From an uncultured Dorea sp. (lineage in GTDB: Bacteria; Bacillota; Clostridia; Lachnospirales; Lachnospiraceae), in NCBI GenBank assembly GCA_910588745.1, contig CAJURK010000010.1:1-64000 (forward strand): a stretch of 64,000 nucleotides of DNA, written 5' to 3'. Below, piece by piece: positions 1-9,500 of this stretch (position 1 is its first letter; every line of letters starts with the position of its first letter). Below the pieces are notes generated by a model. The model had not been told where the DNA came from and ran no database searches. It saw nothing but the letters and a program-made list of their open reading frames with translations. Position numbers and translations under genes: made by a program.

Positions 1-52
1 CTGTGACCCTCTGCTTGTAAGGCAGATGCTCTCCCAGCTGAGCTAAGATCCC
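1..52 (-). tRNA. tRNA-Val (anticodon TAC), 3' part outside window
   Basis: Read on the minus strand, positions 52 to 1 give an acceptor start GGGATCT, a D-arm (TAGCTCAGCTGGGAGAGC) and an anticodon arm TCTGC-CTTACAA-GCAGA. The anticodon TAC decodes valine codons. The T-arm and acceptor 3' strand lie left of the window, so the gene is incomplete here. A strong promoter lies just upstream at 88-117. It may be the first of a tRNA cluster, which cannot be seen. Confidence 0.9.
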
Positions 53-87
53 ACATTCTGCAGGCCGCTTCCGCAACCCGCTTTGCT

Positions 88-117
88 ATTATACTATTAT
101 CTGCCAGTAACTGTCAA
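88..117 (-). promoter_or_regulatory. Sigma-A promoter for the tRNA
   Basis: On the minus strand there is a perfect -35 TTGACA (117-112), an 18 bp spacer and a perfect -10 TATAAT (93-88), ending 36 bp before the tRNA 5' end. This is what is expected for a stable RNA gene. Confidence 0.8.
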
Positions 118-180
118 TAGTTTTTTCACAATTTTCTACAAAATCTTGCCAAAGGTGATTTGGGTGATTTGCCAAACGTA

Positions 181-1362
181 TTACAAGGAATACGTCTTTC
201 TTGCAACCCCAAGCTCTTCATTCGCCGGAATTACTTCGATCGTAACCGGAGAATCGTCCCTGGATATACACGCCGCTCCGTTTCCTACCGCCTGGTTCTT
301 CTCCTCATCCAGCAGAATTCCCATATGCGCTAGTTTCCGGCAGACCTTCTCTCTAATAAAGGCGTCATGCTCGCCGATACCCGCCGTAAATACCAGATGA
401 TCCACCCCGCCAAGTTCCGCATAATATGCCCCGATATAACGGATAATGTCATTACAGAAAATATCAATTGCAAGTCCGGCTCTCTCGTTGCCTTGTTCCG
501 CCGCCTCTTCCACCAGCCGCAAATCATTGCTGACGCCGGAAATACCCAAGAGCCCGCCTCTCTTTGTCAAGCCCTGCAGCACTTCATCCAGTTCCATTCC
601 CTGCTTCTGAAGAAATGGGATGATAAACGGGTCAATGTCTCCGCAGCGGTTTGAATTGTTAATCCCCACCTGCAGGGAAATCCCAAAACTGGTATCCACG
701 CTCTTCCCATTGTCGATTGCGCACAGCGAACAACTCCCGCCCAGATGACAGGATATGGTCTTCCCGGTAGTTCCGTATTTTGCCGCAACCGTATCGGAAA
801 CATATTCATGGGACGCCCCGTGATATCCCATCCTGCGGATACCGTAGGTCTCATACCACTCATAGGGAATCCCATAGATCGCTCGTTCCAGAGGAACTGT
901 CGTGTGAAATGCCGTCTCAAACGCGCCCACTAATTTTGCATGCGGCACAAGCTCCTGAAACTGGCGGATTGCACTCAAATACGGCGCGTTGTGGGCAGGC
1001 GCAATCACCATATAGTCTTCCATGCCCTGTAGCACCTCCGGCGTCAGTTCATGTACCCCATAATGGTCTTTGGACAAAACGGTTTTAAACCCGACCCGCT
1101 CCAGTTCTTTAAGCGAATCAATCACCTTATGCTTTGGTTCTACCAGACAGTCCAGAAACATCTGGATTCCGGCAGTATAAGTCGGAATACACTGTTTGTC
1201 TAATTCAACTTGATACCCTTCCTTGGATTCATAGTGAAATATCGCGTTATCCTCACTTCCAACCCGCTCAATCTTGCCCGCCGCCAATACCCGTTCTTCG
1301 GGCATATCAAACAATTGAAACTTCAACGATGTACTTCCAGCGTTACATACTAATACTTTCAT
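181..1362 (-). CDS. Acetate kinase-like (acetate/propionate kinase family), divergent active site
   Basis: A 393-residue protein of the ASKHA acetokinase family. The N-terminal phosphate loop (NAGSTSLKF, residues 7-15), MGYHGASH (178-185), RCGDIDP (239-245), TAGIGE and the C-terminal NEELGVAR are all recognisable. Several catalytic positions differ from true AckA: the GHRVVHGG block carrying the catalytic Arg is replaced (VGFK, Lys93 at the Arg site), the FDTAFH aspartate is Glu149, and the GNGSS loop reads GGSCS. The fold is probably conserved, but acetyl-phosphate formation should not be assumed; it may use another acid or have another role. No pta is adjacent. The ATG at 1362 is preceded by GAGGAGG. 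Confidence 0.75.
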   Translation of the reverse strand: MKVLVCNAGSTSLKFQLFDMPEERVLAAGKIERVGSEDNAIFHYESKEGYQVELDKQCIPTYTAGIQMFLDCLVEPKHKVIDSLKELERVGFKTVLSKDHYGVHELTPEVLQGMEDYMVIAPAHNAPYLSAIRQFQELVPHAKLVGAFETAFHTTVPLERAIYGIPYEWYETYGIRRMGYHGASHEYVSDTVAAKYGTTGKTISCHLGGSCSLCAIDNGKSVDTSFGISLQVGINNSNRCGDIDPFIIPFLQKQGMELDEVLQGLTKRGGLLGISGVSNDLRLVEEAAEQGNERAGLAIDIFCNDIIRYIGAYYAELGGVDHLVFTAGIGEHDAFIREKVCRKLAHMGILLDEEKNQAVGNGAACISRDDSPVTIEVIPANEELGVARKTYSL

Positions 1363-1606
1363 AGCATCCTCCTCACTTTTCTACTACACATAATATACCA
1401 CAAGAAATCCTTTCCGCATACCATTTTTATTTTCCCGGGCATTACCCTCCGTTTATCAGCGCATCTACGGTTCTGGACTTTGTAGCTGCGATTCTGCAGC
1501 GTTACCACCGTTTGGCATGTGTCTTCTGACTGCCGTTGACGCAGCAGGCCGCCGAAAGATGATGCATAAGGCGCGTATGCGCTTATAAACCAAGGATACG
1601 CCGGTT
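1363..1606. other. Intergenic region, small hairpin only
   Basis: Noncoding stretch between the kinase-like gene and the gdhA terminator. It holds a short inverted repeat, ATAAGGCGC-gtat-GCGCtTAT (about 1566-1586), of unknown role. No open frame with a ribosome site was seen. Confidence 0.4.
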
Positions 1607-1645
1607 AAAAAAGCCCGCCGCAATTCACATGCAGCAGGCCGCTTA
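1607..1645 (-). terminator. Rho-independent terminator of gdhA
   Basis: On the minus strand a GC-rich imperfect hairpin (AAGCGGCCTGCTGCA pairing with TGCGGCGGGCTT) is followed by TTTTTT (1612-1607), 28 bp after the gdhA stop codon. Confidence 0.6.
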
Positions 1646-1672
1646 TTTTTCTTATGAAATGATACGATTTGT

Positions 1673-3007
1673 TTATACTACGCCCTGTGCCAGCATCGCC
1701 TCTGCTACTTTCTCAAATCCGGCAATATTCGCACCCACTACGTAGTTGCCCTTATGTCCGTACTTTTCAGCCGCATCGGCCATGTTATGGCAGATATTTA
1801 CCATAATATTCTGAAGCTTTGCATCCACCTCTTCAAAAGTCCAGCTTAGTCTCTCGCTGTTCTGGGACATCTCAAGCGCTGATGTAGCGACTCCCCCTGC
1901 GTTCGCCGCCTTGCCTGGAGCGAAGAGTACGCCGTTTGCCTGCAGATACTCGGTAGCTTCCATGGTTGTCGGCATATTCGCGCCCTCCGCAACCAGGATA
2001 CATCCGTTTGCGGCAAGCTGTTTTGCGTCCTCAAGGTGAAGTTCATTCTGTGTAGCGCATGGAAGCGCAATATCACATTTCACGGACCATACGCCGCGGC
2101 CCTCATGGTACTCTGCATTCGGGCGGTAATTCTTATACTCGGTCAGCCTTGCGCGTTTTACTTCTTTAATCTCTTTCAGCGCCGCAACGTCAATTCCTTC
2201 CGGATCATATATCCAACCTGTGGAATCGCTGCAGGTAACCGGCTTAGCGCCAAGCTGAATCGCCTTCTCAATTGCATAAATTGCAACATTTCCAGCGCCG
2301 GATACGGCTGCCGTCTTGCCTGCAATATCCTGTCCGTTAATCTTAAGAAGCTCTTTTGTCAGATACAGAAGTCCGTATCCGGTAGCCTCCGTCCTGGCAA
2401 GGGAACCGCCGTATGTAAGCCCCTTTCCAGTCAGCACGCCCTCGTATACGTTACGGATCTTCTTGTACTGTCCGAACATATAACCGATCTCTCTTGCACC
2501 GGTTCCGATATCGCCCGCCGGAACGTCTGTATCCGCGCCGATATGCTTGCATAACTCTGTCATAAAGCTCTGGCAGAACGCCATGATCTCTCTGTCGGAC
2601 TTGCCCTTTGGATCAAAGTCAGAGCCGCCCTTGCCGCCTCCGATTGGAAGACCGGTAAGAGAATTTTTGAAAATCTGCTCAAAACCAAGGAATTTGATAA
2701 TTCCGATATTTACAGACGGGTGGAGTCTGATTCCTCCCTTGTATGGTCCGATTGCACTGTTAAACTGTACGCGGAACCCCTTATTTACCTGAACCTGGCC
2801 TTTGTCATCTACCCATGGAACCCGGAACAGAATCTGTCTTTCCGGCTCGACAATCCGCTCAAGAAGCGCCTCTTTGCGGTATTTTTCTTCATTGGCGTCA
2901 ACGATAGGCTTTAACGATTCTAATACTTCTTTTACTGCCTGGTGAAACTCCGGCTGCGCCGGATTCTTCTCAACAACCTTTGCAATTACTTCTTCAACGT
3001 ATGACAT
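1673..3007 (-). CDS. gdhA: NADP-specific glutamate dehydrogenase
   Basis: A 444-residue hexameric glutamate dehydrogenase, the usual length for the bacterial NADP-dependent class. It catalyses reductive amination of 2-oxoglutarate with ammonium. Visible landmarks are GPYKGGIRLHPSV, the glutamate-binding GGGKGGSDFDPKGKS with the catalytic lysine region, the PAGDIGTGAREIGYM block, and the dinucleotide-binding SGAGNVAIYA in the second domain. The N-terminal MSYVEEVIAKV extension is typical of clostridial members. The ATG at 3007 has AGGAGG about 8 bp upstream. It is monocistronic, with a long AT-rich upstream region and its own terminator. Confidence 0.96.
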   Translation of the reverse strand: MSYVEEVIAKVVEKNPAQPEFHQAVKEVLESLKPIVDANEEKYRKEALLERIVEPERQILFRVPWVDDKGQVQVNKGFRVQFNSAIGPYKGGIRLHPSVNIGIIKFLGFEQIFKNSLTGLPIGGGKGGSDFDPKGKSDREIMAFCQSFMTELCKHIGADTDVPAGDIGTGAREIGYMFGQYKKIRNVYEGVLTGKGLTYGGSLARTEATGYGLLYLTKELLKINGQDIAGKTAAVSGAGNVAIYAIEKAIQLGAKPVTCSDSTGWIYDPEGIDVAALKEIKEVKRARLTEYKNYRPNAEYHEGRGVWSVKCDIALPCATQNELHLEDAKQLAANGCILVAEGANMPTTMEATEYLQANGVLFAPGKAANAGGVATSALEMSQNSERLSWTFEEVDAKLQNIMVNICHNMADAAEKYGHKGNYVVGANIAGFEKVAEAMLAQGVV

Positions 3008-3371
3008 ACTTACATCCTCCTAAAATAAATAAATTCTTTTTTTCCGGTATACGAACAGCCTGCCGACGGCATCTTTTCATATTCCAGAATATCAGAAAGG
3101 CATACGAAAATGCGTCTGCCCCGCCCGACGTTTTATACTTTATCATATTATATTAAAAACAATCAAAAAACAAGTGCTAAATTAGTTGCTTTTTAATTTT
3201 TTTGCAGTTTAGTAAAATATATCCTGCATAAAACAATATATGAATCAATATTTTTGAACTATATTAATATCTTCTAGCACACATTAACGAATCCTACGTT
3301 ATCCTTCTAAGAATCTTTGTGAATTGTGACAAACGCCGGGCAAATGATGGCGCAATACATTTCTTCTCGAC
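3008..3371. other. AT-rich intergenic region upstream of gdhA
   Basis: No supported gene. Between about 3130 and 3290 the sequence is very AT-rich with several TATAAT-like hexamers on the minus strand, so the gdhA promoter probably lies here, but no single -35/-10 pair stands out. Confidence 0.4.
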
Positions 3372-3411
3372 AAAAAAGGATTCAAGGCGTCTCTCATCCC
3401 CGAATCCTTTT
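3372..3411 (-). terminator. Terminator of the TRAP transporter operon
   Basis: The minus strand shows AAAAGGATTC and GAATCCTTTT arms (3411-3402 and 3383-3374) separated by 18 bases and running into TTTTTTG. It sits 17 bp after the dctP stop. Confidence 0.75.
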
Positions 3412-3427
3412 CTCAAATTATGTATTT

Positions 3428-4447
3428 TTATTTTTCTTCCGCAATCGCCGTATAAGCGTCAAACAGGCTATCCCCGCACTGCTCTCTCACGCTGTCCCAT
3501 ACCGGCTGCGAAAGCTTCTTCATCTTTTCAAATTCTTCCTCGGAAGGCGTAATGATCTTCATGCCCTCTTTCTCCAAGAATTCCTTAGCCTCCTCCTTCT
3601 TCTGGTCGGAAATCTGATAGGAATCCTGCTGCGCCTTAGCCGCGGCCTCCCGTATGATCTCCTGCTGTTCTTCAGAAAGCTTATTCATAAATACGTCGCT
3701 GACAATCAAAGTAACCAAATCCGGAACCGCATTAGTCTCAATCAAGTTCTTCTGCTGTTCATACAGCTTTGCCGTAACAATCAGCGCATAAGCATTTTCC
3801 TGGGCGTCAATGGTTCCCTGCTGAAGTCCGATATATACCTCGGAAAAGGTCATAGGCGTAGGATTCGCCCCAACGCCTTTCCAGTACTGGATATGGTACT
3901 TATTTTCCATAACACGGATTTTCTGCCCTTTAATAGAATCAATGCCGGAATAATTACCGTTCATCGTCATTACGCGGAACCCCTGGTCTGTAATTCCAAG
4001 AAGCTGGTATCCAGCGTCCAGATAGATATCTTTAAATACCTGCATCAGCTTCTTATTGCTTAAGTTTTCCCGAACCGTCTCGATATCCGCATAACAGCAG
4101 GGCGTGTCAAACACGCAAAGCTCCGGCATATAGCTTACCTGCGGAGAAGGGGACTGCACTACGAAAGGAATGTCTCCGTCCTTACAGGTCTCCATCAGCT
4201 CCGTATCCGTACCCAGCGTACTGTCCGTATAAACCTGTATCCGCATCTCGCCGCCGCTCATCTCATATACATAATCCGCAAATCTCTGGGCAAATGTATT
4301 CGTAACAGTCTCTCCGGAACTACAGGTCGCCAGCGGCCACGCATAAGTCTGCTCTCCATCGCTGCCGCCGCATGCGGTTCCAAATATGCATACGCACATC
4401 AGCACAGCGATAAAGCTCATCTGTTTTATTCTCTTTTTCATTATCAT
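3428..4447 (-). CDS. dctP: TRAP transporter solute-binding lipoprotein (DctP)
   Basis: A 339-residue extracytoplasmic binding protein of the DctP family, which captures organic acids or related anions and delivers them to the DctQM membrane complex. The N-terminus has a lysine-rich start, a hydrophobic signal segment and a lipobox-like GTAC, consistent with a lipid-anchored Gram-positive receptor. Family features include the central GQKIRVMENKYH block and PMTFSEVYIGLQQGTIDAQENAY, the usual substrate-orienting helix region. It is last in the dctQ-dctM-dctP operon (17 bp after dctM). Substrate cannot be told from sequence. Confidence 0.93.
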   Translation of the reverse strand: MIMKKRIKQMSFIAVLMCVCIFGTACGGSDGEQTYAWPLATCSSGETVTNTFAQRFADYVYEMSGGEMRIQVYTDSTLGTDTELMETCKDGDIPFVVQSPSPQVSYMPELCVFDTPCCYADIETVRENLSNKKLMQVFKDIYLDAGYQLLGITDQGFRVMTMNGNYSGIDSIKGQKIRVMENKYHIQYWKGVGANPTPMTFSEVYIGLQQGTIDAQENAYALIVTAKLYEQQKNLIETNAVPDLVTLIVSDVFMNKLSEEQQEIIREAAAKAQQDSYQISDQKKEEAKEFLEKEGMKIITPSEEEFEKMKKLSQPVWDSVREQCGDSLFDAYTAIAEEK

Positions 4448-4464
4448 GAGCCCTCCGTCCTATC

Positions 4465-5754
4465 TTAAATCAATACCAGGCTGATTGCCGGGATAAATGT
4501 GATCAAAAGCAGCGCAATCAAAAACATTACAATCAGAGGCATCGCCTTCTTTGCTATCTGCATCACCGGTATACCCGTCATAGAGCTTGCCGCAAACAGA
4601 TTCACCCCAATCGGCGGGGTCACATATCCAATAGCCAGATTTACCACCATCATTACGCCAAAGTGGATTCCCGTCATGCCAAAGCCTTTCACGATCGGCA
4701 GGAGGATCGGCGTCAGGATCAGAATCGCCGGCGTCGTATCCATAAACATTCCCACAAGCAAAAGGAAAATATTAATCACGATCAGCACCAGGATTTTATT
4801 GGTAAAGTTCTCTAAGATCCATCCGCTGACAGTCTGAGGAACCTGCATCAAGGTCAGCACTCTCGAAAACGCGATTGCCGCCCCCATAATAAACAGAATC
4901 GGCGCATAGCTTCCTACTGCTTCTATGAAAAACTTATGGCATTCCTTAAATTTAATTTCTTTGTACACAAACAATCCGATAATCAGCGCATAGAAAACGG
5001 AAATAACAGCCGCTTCCGTAGGAGAGGCAACGCCGCTGTAAATACTTCCAAGAATAATAACCGGCGACAGCACGGCAAAAAAGCTCTCCTTAAGCACAGA
5101 TACAAATCCTTTCCCGTGAAGCTCATCGATAAACTTACCGATCTTTTCCTTATCCTCTCCGTTCACCTTGCAGTAATATATCGCATAGACCATTAAGAGC
5201 AGTGCAACCAAAATCCCAGGCACGATACCGGCCGTAAACAAATCGCTCACGGATTCCCCGGAAGCCAGACCGTACATGATAAACGGAATACTTGGAGGAA
5301 TAATTACTCCCAAACTTCCTGCCACGGCTATCAAAGAAACACAGAACTTCTTATCATAGCCAAGTCCTAACAAAATCGGAAGGGTCATACTTCCCACCGC
5401 CGCAACCGTCGCAATCCCGGAACCGGAAATTGCTCCGTAAAACAGACAGGTAACTACCACCGCACAAGGAAGCCCTGCAGTTCTCTTGCCGATTAGAAAC
5501 GCAAACAAATCAAATAAACGTTTGGAAATACCGCCCTTTGCCATCAGAATTCCCGACAGAATAAACATCGGAACCGCAAGCATAGGAAAGCTGTTCAATG
5601 CATTGAACATCGCCCGGACAATATATGTAGCGCTTGCTGTAAAGGACTCGTCAAATGCACTGGGAAGCACGCAGGCAATCCCAAGAGACATAGAAATCGG
5701 TATCGCAAGCAGCAGGCACAGACAAAATATAATCATTACGACAGCAGCCGACAT
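4465..5754 (-). CDS. dctM: TRAP transporter large permease (DctM)
   Basis: A 429-residue, highly hydrophobic protein with about 12 transmembrane segments, the ion-coupled permease subunit of a tripartite ATP-independent periplasmic-type transporter. Family signatures include the GSGIATVAAVGSMTLP and VIIPPSIPFIMYG loops and the C-terminal TPPIGVNLFAAS. Length is normal for DctM. Its ATG overlaps the dctQ stop (TAATG), implying translational coupling. Confidence 0.94.
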   Translation of the reverse strand: MSAAVVMIIFCLCLLLAIPISMSLGIACVLPSAFDESFTASATYIVRAMFNALNSFPMLAVPMFILSGILMAKGGISKRLFDLFAFLIGKRTAGLPCAVVVTCLFYGAISGSGIATVAAVGSMTLPILLGLGYDKKFCVSLIAVAGSLGVIIPPSIPFIMYGLASGESVSDLFTAGIVPGILVALLLMVYAIYYCKVNGEDKEKIGKFIDELHGKGFVSVLKESFFAVLSPVIILGSIYSGVASPTEAAVISVFYALIIGLFVYKEIKFKECHKFFIEAVGSYAPILFIMGAAIAFSRVLTLMQVPQTVSGWILENFTNKILVLIVINIFLLLVGMFMDTTPAILILTPILLPIVKGFGMTGIHFGVMMVVNLAIGYVTPPIGVNLFAASSMTGIPVMQIAKKAMPLIVMFLIALLLITFIPAISLVLI

Positions 5755-6302
5755 TACTCTTCACCCGCCTTTCCATCCGCCTGCACCGGCGCGTCTCTCC
5801 ACGGTACAGGCTCTTTTCCCATATACTGCCTTACATGTTTCAAAAATTTCTGGATAACACGGAATTCACATAACACAAAACTAATCAGCGTAATACTCTG
5901 CACCGTCCACATAGGGATTCCGCAGGCCGGACTGGTCGCCTGGCTGACATACGCAGACTGAACATAATGATATGCGAACGGAAGCAGATAGGCAAACAGG
6001 ATAAATTCCACAACATTTACAAAAGTCTTGAATACAATCTTGACTTTGCCGTCCGCAATCTTCTCAAACAGGTCGATAAACTGCTCGATCTTAATGTCCG
6101 CGCTGTTCTTAATGCAGAAACTGATGCTCAGGAAACCTGTCCAAATAAAGCAAAAACGCGTAATTTCTTCCGACCATGACAAAGAATTCCCAAGGGCATA
6201 CCTTGCAGTTACCTGGATTCCCATGATCATCATCATGCCAAACAGAAGCACTGCAAGGACTGTTTCTTCAAAGTAATTATTCAGCCACTTGATAACTTTC
6301 AT
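5754..6302 (-). CDS. dctQ: TRAP transporter small permease (DctQ)
   Basis: A 182-residue protein with four hydrophobic segments. The conserved NSLSWSEEITRFCFIWTGFLS motif region of the DctQ family is present. It scaffolds the large permease in the membrane. It is the first gene of the operon, with a ribosome site AAGGAGGAAAAGG directly upstream of the ATG at 6302. The hydrophilic C-terminal tail is poorly conserved, as is usual. Confidence 0.92.
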   Translation of the reverse strand: MKVIKWLNNYFEETVLAVLLFGMMMIMGIQVTARYALGNSLSWSEEITRFCFIWTGFLSISFCIKNSADIKIEQFIDLFEKIADGKVKIVFKTFVNVVEFILFAYLLPFAYHYVQSAYVSQATSPACGIPMWTVQSITLISFVLCEFRVIQKFLKHVRQYMGKEPVPWRDAPVQADGKAGEE

Positions 6303-6449
6303 CCCTTTTCCTCCTTAAACGTTCCTGTTAATAATTTCACACCCCTCTATTCTAACTGATAAAGGCATAATTTTCAATAAATTTCCTTGCTTTTCATCTG
6401 TGTTTCTAATAGATTTTTTTCTCGAAATTCATTCTTTTTTTCAATAAAT

Positions 6450-6482
6450 AAAGTCCCTGAACCAATGAAGCCCAGAGACTTT
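6450..6482 (-). terminator. Terminator of purL
   Basis: On the minus strand AAAGTCTCTG pairs with CAGGGACTTT across a 13-base loop and is followed by ATTTATT. It lies about 90 bp past the purL stop. The intervening AT-rich DNA holds nothing else recognisable. Confidence 0.65.
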
Positions 6483-6570
6483 GTTGTACGTTTGTTTCGT
6501 TTACATTCTAATTCCTGCCGCCTTCTATCTATCAGTTGCCATTAGCAGCATTACGGAAACGATTTATCTG

Positions 6571-9500
6571 CTATTGAAAGTATTCCACGCCGGATTCAAA
6601 AATCTTTAAGTCCTGCTCTCCGTAAATGTTGATCGCCACAGAACGCCCCCGCCTTTCGGAATGTGCCATCTTGCCAAACACCCGGCCGTCCGGGCTGGTG
6701 ATTCCTTCAATGGAACAATAAGAGCCGTTGATATTCCACTCCTCATCCATGCTGACCGTCCCCTCCGGGTCGCAGTATTGTGTTGCAACCTGGCCATTCG
6801 CGATTAGCCGCGCCAGCCATGTTTCATCTGCCACGAACCGTCCCTCTCCGTGGGACGCCGGATTGGCATACACACCGCCGAGCTTGGCTTTCTGCAGCCA
6901 TGGGGATTTATTAGATACCACCCTAGTATATACCATCTTAGAAATGTGGCGTCCAATGGTGTTGTAAGTCAGCGTAGGAGCATCCGCGTCCTGGCCGGTC
7001 ACCATGCCGTTTGGTACCAGACCAAGCTTAATCAGCGCCTGGAAGCCGTTGCAGATTCCTAACGCCAGTCCGTCTCTCTCATTCAGCAGCCGCTCCACCG
7101 CTTCCTTAAGTTTTGCATTCTGGAACGCCGTCGCAAAGAACTTGGCGGAACCGTCCGGCTCGTCCCCGGCGCTGAACCCGCCCGGGAACATGATAATCTG
7201 CGCCCCGCCGATGGCTTTCTCAAATACCGCTACCGAATCCCTGATATCTGCCGCATCCCTGTTGCAAAATACCTTCGTGACTACCTTTGCTCCGGCGCGC
7301 TCAAAGGCTCTCGCACTGTCATACTCGCAGTTCGTTCCCGGAAATACCGGGATAAATACGGTAGGCTGGGCAATCTTATGCTCGCAGATATGCACCTTTG
7401 CCGCATGGAAGCATCCGTCTTCTTCCACTGCTCCATCCTGCGACTTCCCTGCCGCGAAGAAAGCCACAGGCCCGTCCTGGCTGCCGGAATCCGTCTTAAA
7501 AACTTTCTCCAGCGTCTCCTCCCATGCCCCAACCGCTTCTTTCATCTCAATCTTCGTATTTCCATAAGCAAATATTCCGTCGTCCGTCACTTCCCCGATC
7601 ACCGTATAGGAAATACCAAGCTCTCCTACGCGTCCCTCGGCAACTTCCGCAACCAGATCGCCGAATGCGGGCGCAAACAGCTCCCTTGGATCCATATTGT
7701 GTTCAATTTTTACTCCCATGCCGTTTCCGAACGCCATTTTGCTTACCGCCGCAATCACGCCGTGACGGTCAGGCACATACGCGGAGATAATCCTGCCGCT
7801 GCGGATATCCTCCGAAAATTTCTGGTACTGTTCCATCACTTTTTCGTAGATCGGAAGGTCATTTTCATCCGTCGGAATACGGAGCCACACCAGCTTACTG
7901 CCGGCCGTTTTAAGCTCCGGAGTAACCACATCCTTCTCCTTTGCCACATCCACCGCAAAAGATACCAGCGTAGGCGGTACGTCAATATCTTCAAAAGTTC
8001 CCGACATACTGTCCTTGCCTCCGATGGACGGCAGTCCGAACCCAAGCTGCGCGCTGTAGGCTCCCAAAAGCGCGCTAAAAGGCTGGCTCCATCTGCGGGG
8101 ATCTTCTGTCATACGCCGGAAATATTCTTGGAATGTAAACCGAATTTTCCGGTAATCGCCTCCGGCGGCTACAATCTTCGCAACGGATTCCGTCACCGCG
8201 TAGGCGGCGCCGTGGTATGGGCTCCAGCTTGATAAATACGGATCAAAACCATAACTCATCATGGTAACCGTATCACAGTCTCCCTTCTGCACCGGAAGTT
8301 TTGCAACCATCGCCTGGGTCTCCGTAAGCTGGTATTTTCCACCATGAGGCATAAACACGGAACCTGCCCCGATGGAACCGTCAAACATTTCCACCAGCCC
8401 TTTCTGGGAGCATACGTTTAAATCTCTCAGCGTATCCAGCCATTTTTCTTTTACGTCGCCAACCTCTACTTGGTCTGCCAGAATGCTGTCCGCCTTGTTC
8501 GGAATATCTACTGCGACTCTTGTCTCCTGGTGCGCGCCGTTCGTATCCAAAAAGGCGCGGGACAGATTCACAATCTCTTTTCCTCTCCAGGATAAAACCA
8601 ATCTCGGGCTCTGCGTAACAACCGCGACAGACACAGCCTCCAGGTTCTCTTCCGCCGCGTATCCCATAAACGCTTCCACATTCTTCGGGTCAACCACAAC
8701 CGCCATCCGTTCCTGGGATTCGGAAATCGCGATTTCCGTTCCGTCCAGACCCTCATATTTCTTAGGAACCTTGTCCAAATCAACCTTTAAACCGTCCGCC
8801 AACTCGCCGATCGCTACCGATACGCCGCCCGCGCCGAAATCATTACATTTCTTAATCAGCCTGCTGACCTCTTCCCGGCGGAACAATCTCTGGATCTTAC
8901 GCTCTGTCGGCGGATTTCCTTTCTGTACCTCTGCGCCGCAGATCTTCGTGGACTCTTCTGTATGCACCTTAGATGAACCGGTCGCCCCGCCGCAGCCGTC
9001 GCGCCCGGTACGTCCCCCAAGGAGAATGATGATATCTCCCGGATCGGACGTCTCCCGGATCACCGCTCGTCTTGGGGCCGCGCCCATAACTGCGCCGATC
9101 TCCATACGCTTCGCCACATAATCCGGATGGTAAATCTCCTTAACCATTCCCGTCGCAAGCCCGATCTGATTGCCATAAGAGCTATAGCCGTGAGCAGCCT
9201 CCCGCACCAGCTTCTTCTGTGGAAGCTTGCCCTTTAACGTCTCCTTCACCGGCCGGGTCGGATCTGCAGCGCCGGTCACACGCATCGCCTGGTACACGTA
9301 GGTGCGGCCTGACAATGGATCCCGGATCGCCCCGCCAAGACAGGTTGCCGCGCCGCCGAAAGGCTCAATCTCCGTAGGATGGTTGTGGGTTTCGTTCTTG
9401 AAATTCACCAGCCACTCCTCTTCCACGCCGTCAACTGTCACCGGAACCACAATGCTGCAGGCATTGATCTCATCGGACTCCTCCTGATCCTGCAATTTCC

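Noticed and set aside
181..1362. Naming this gene ackA
   Set aside because: Several catalytic residues of acetate kinase are substituted, so the symbol would overstate what is known.
7378..8232. 284-codon plus-strand frame within purL
   Set aside because: It is antisense to a highly conserved part of PurL with no initiation signals.
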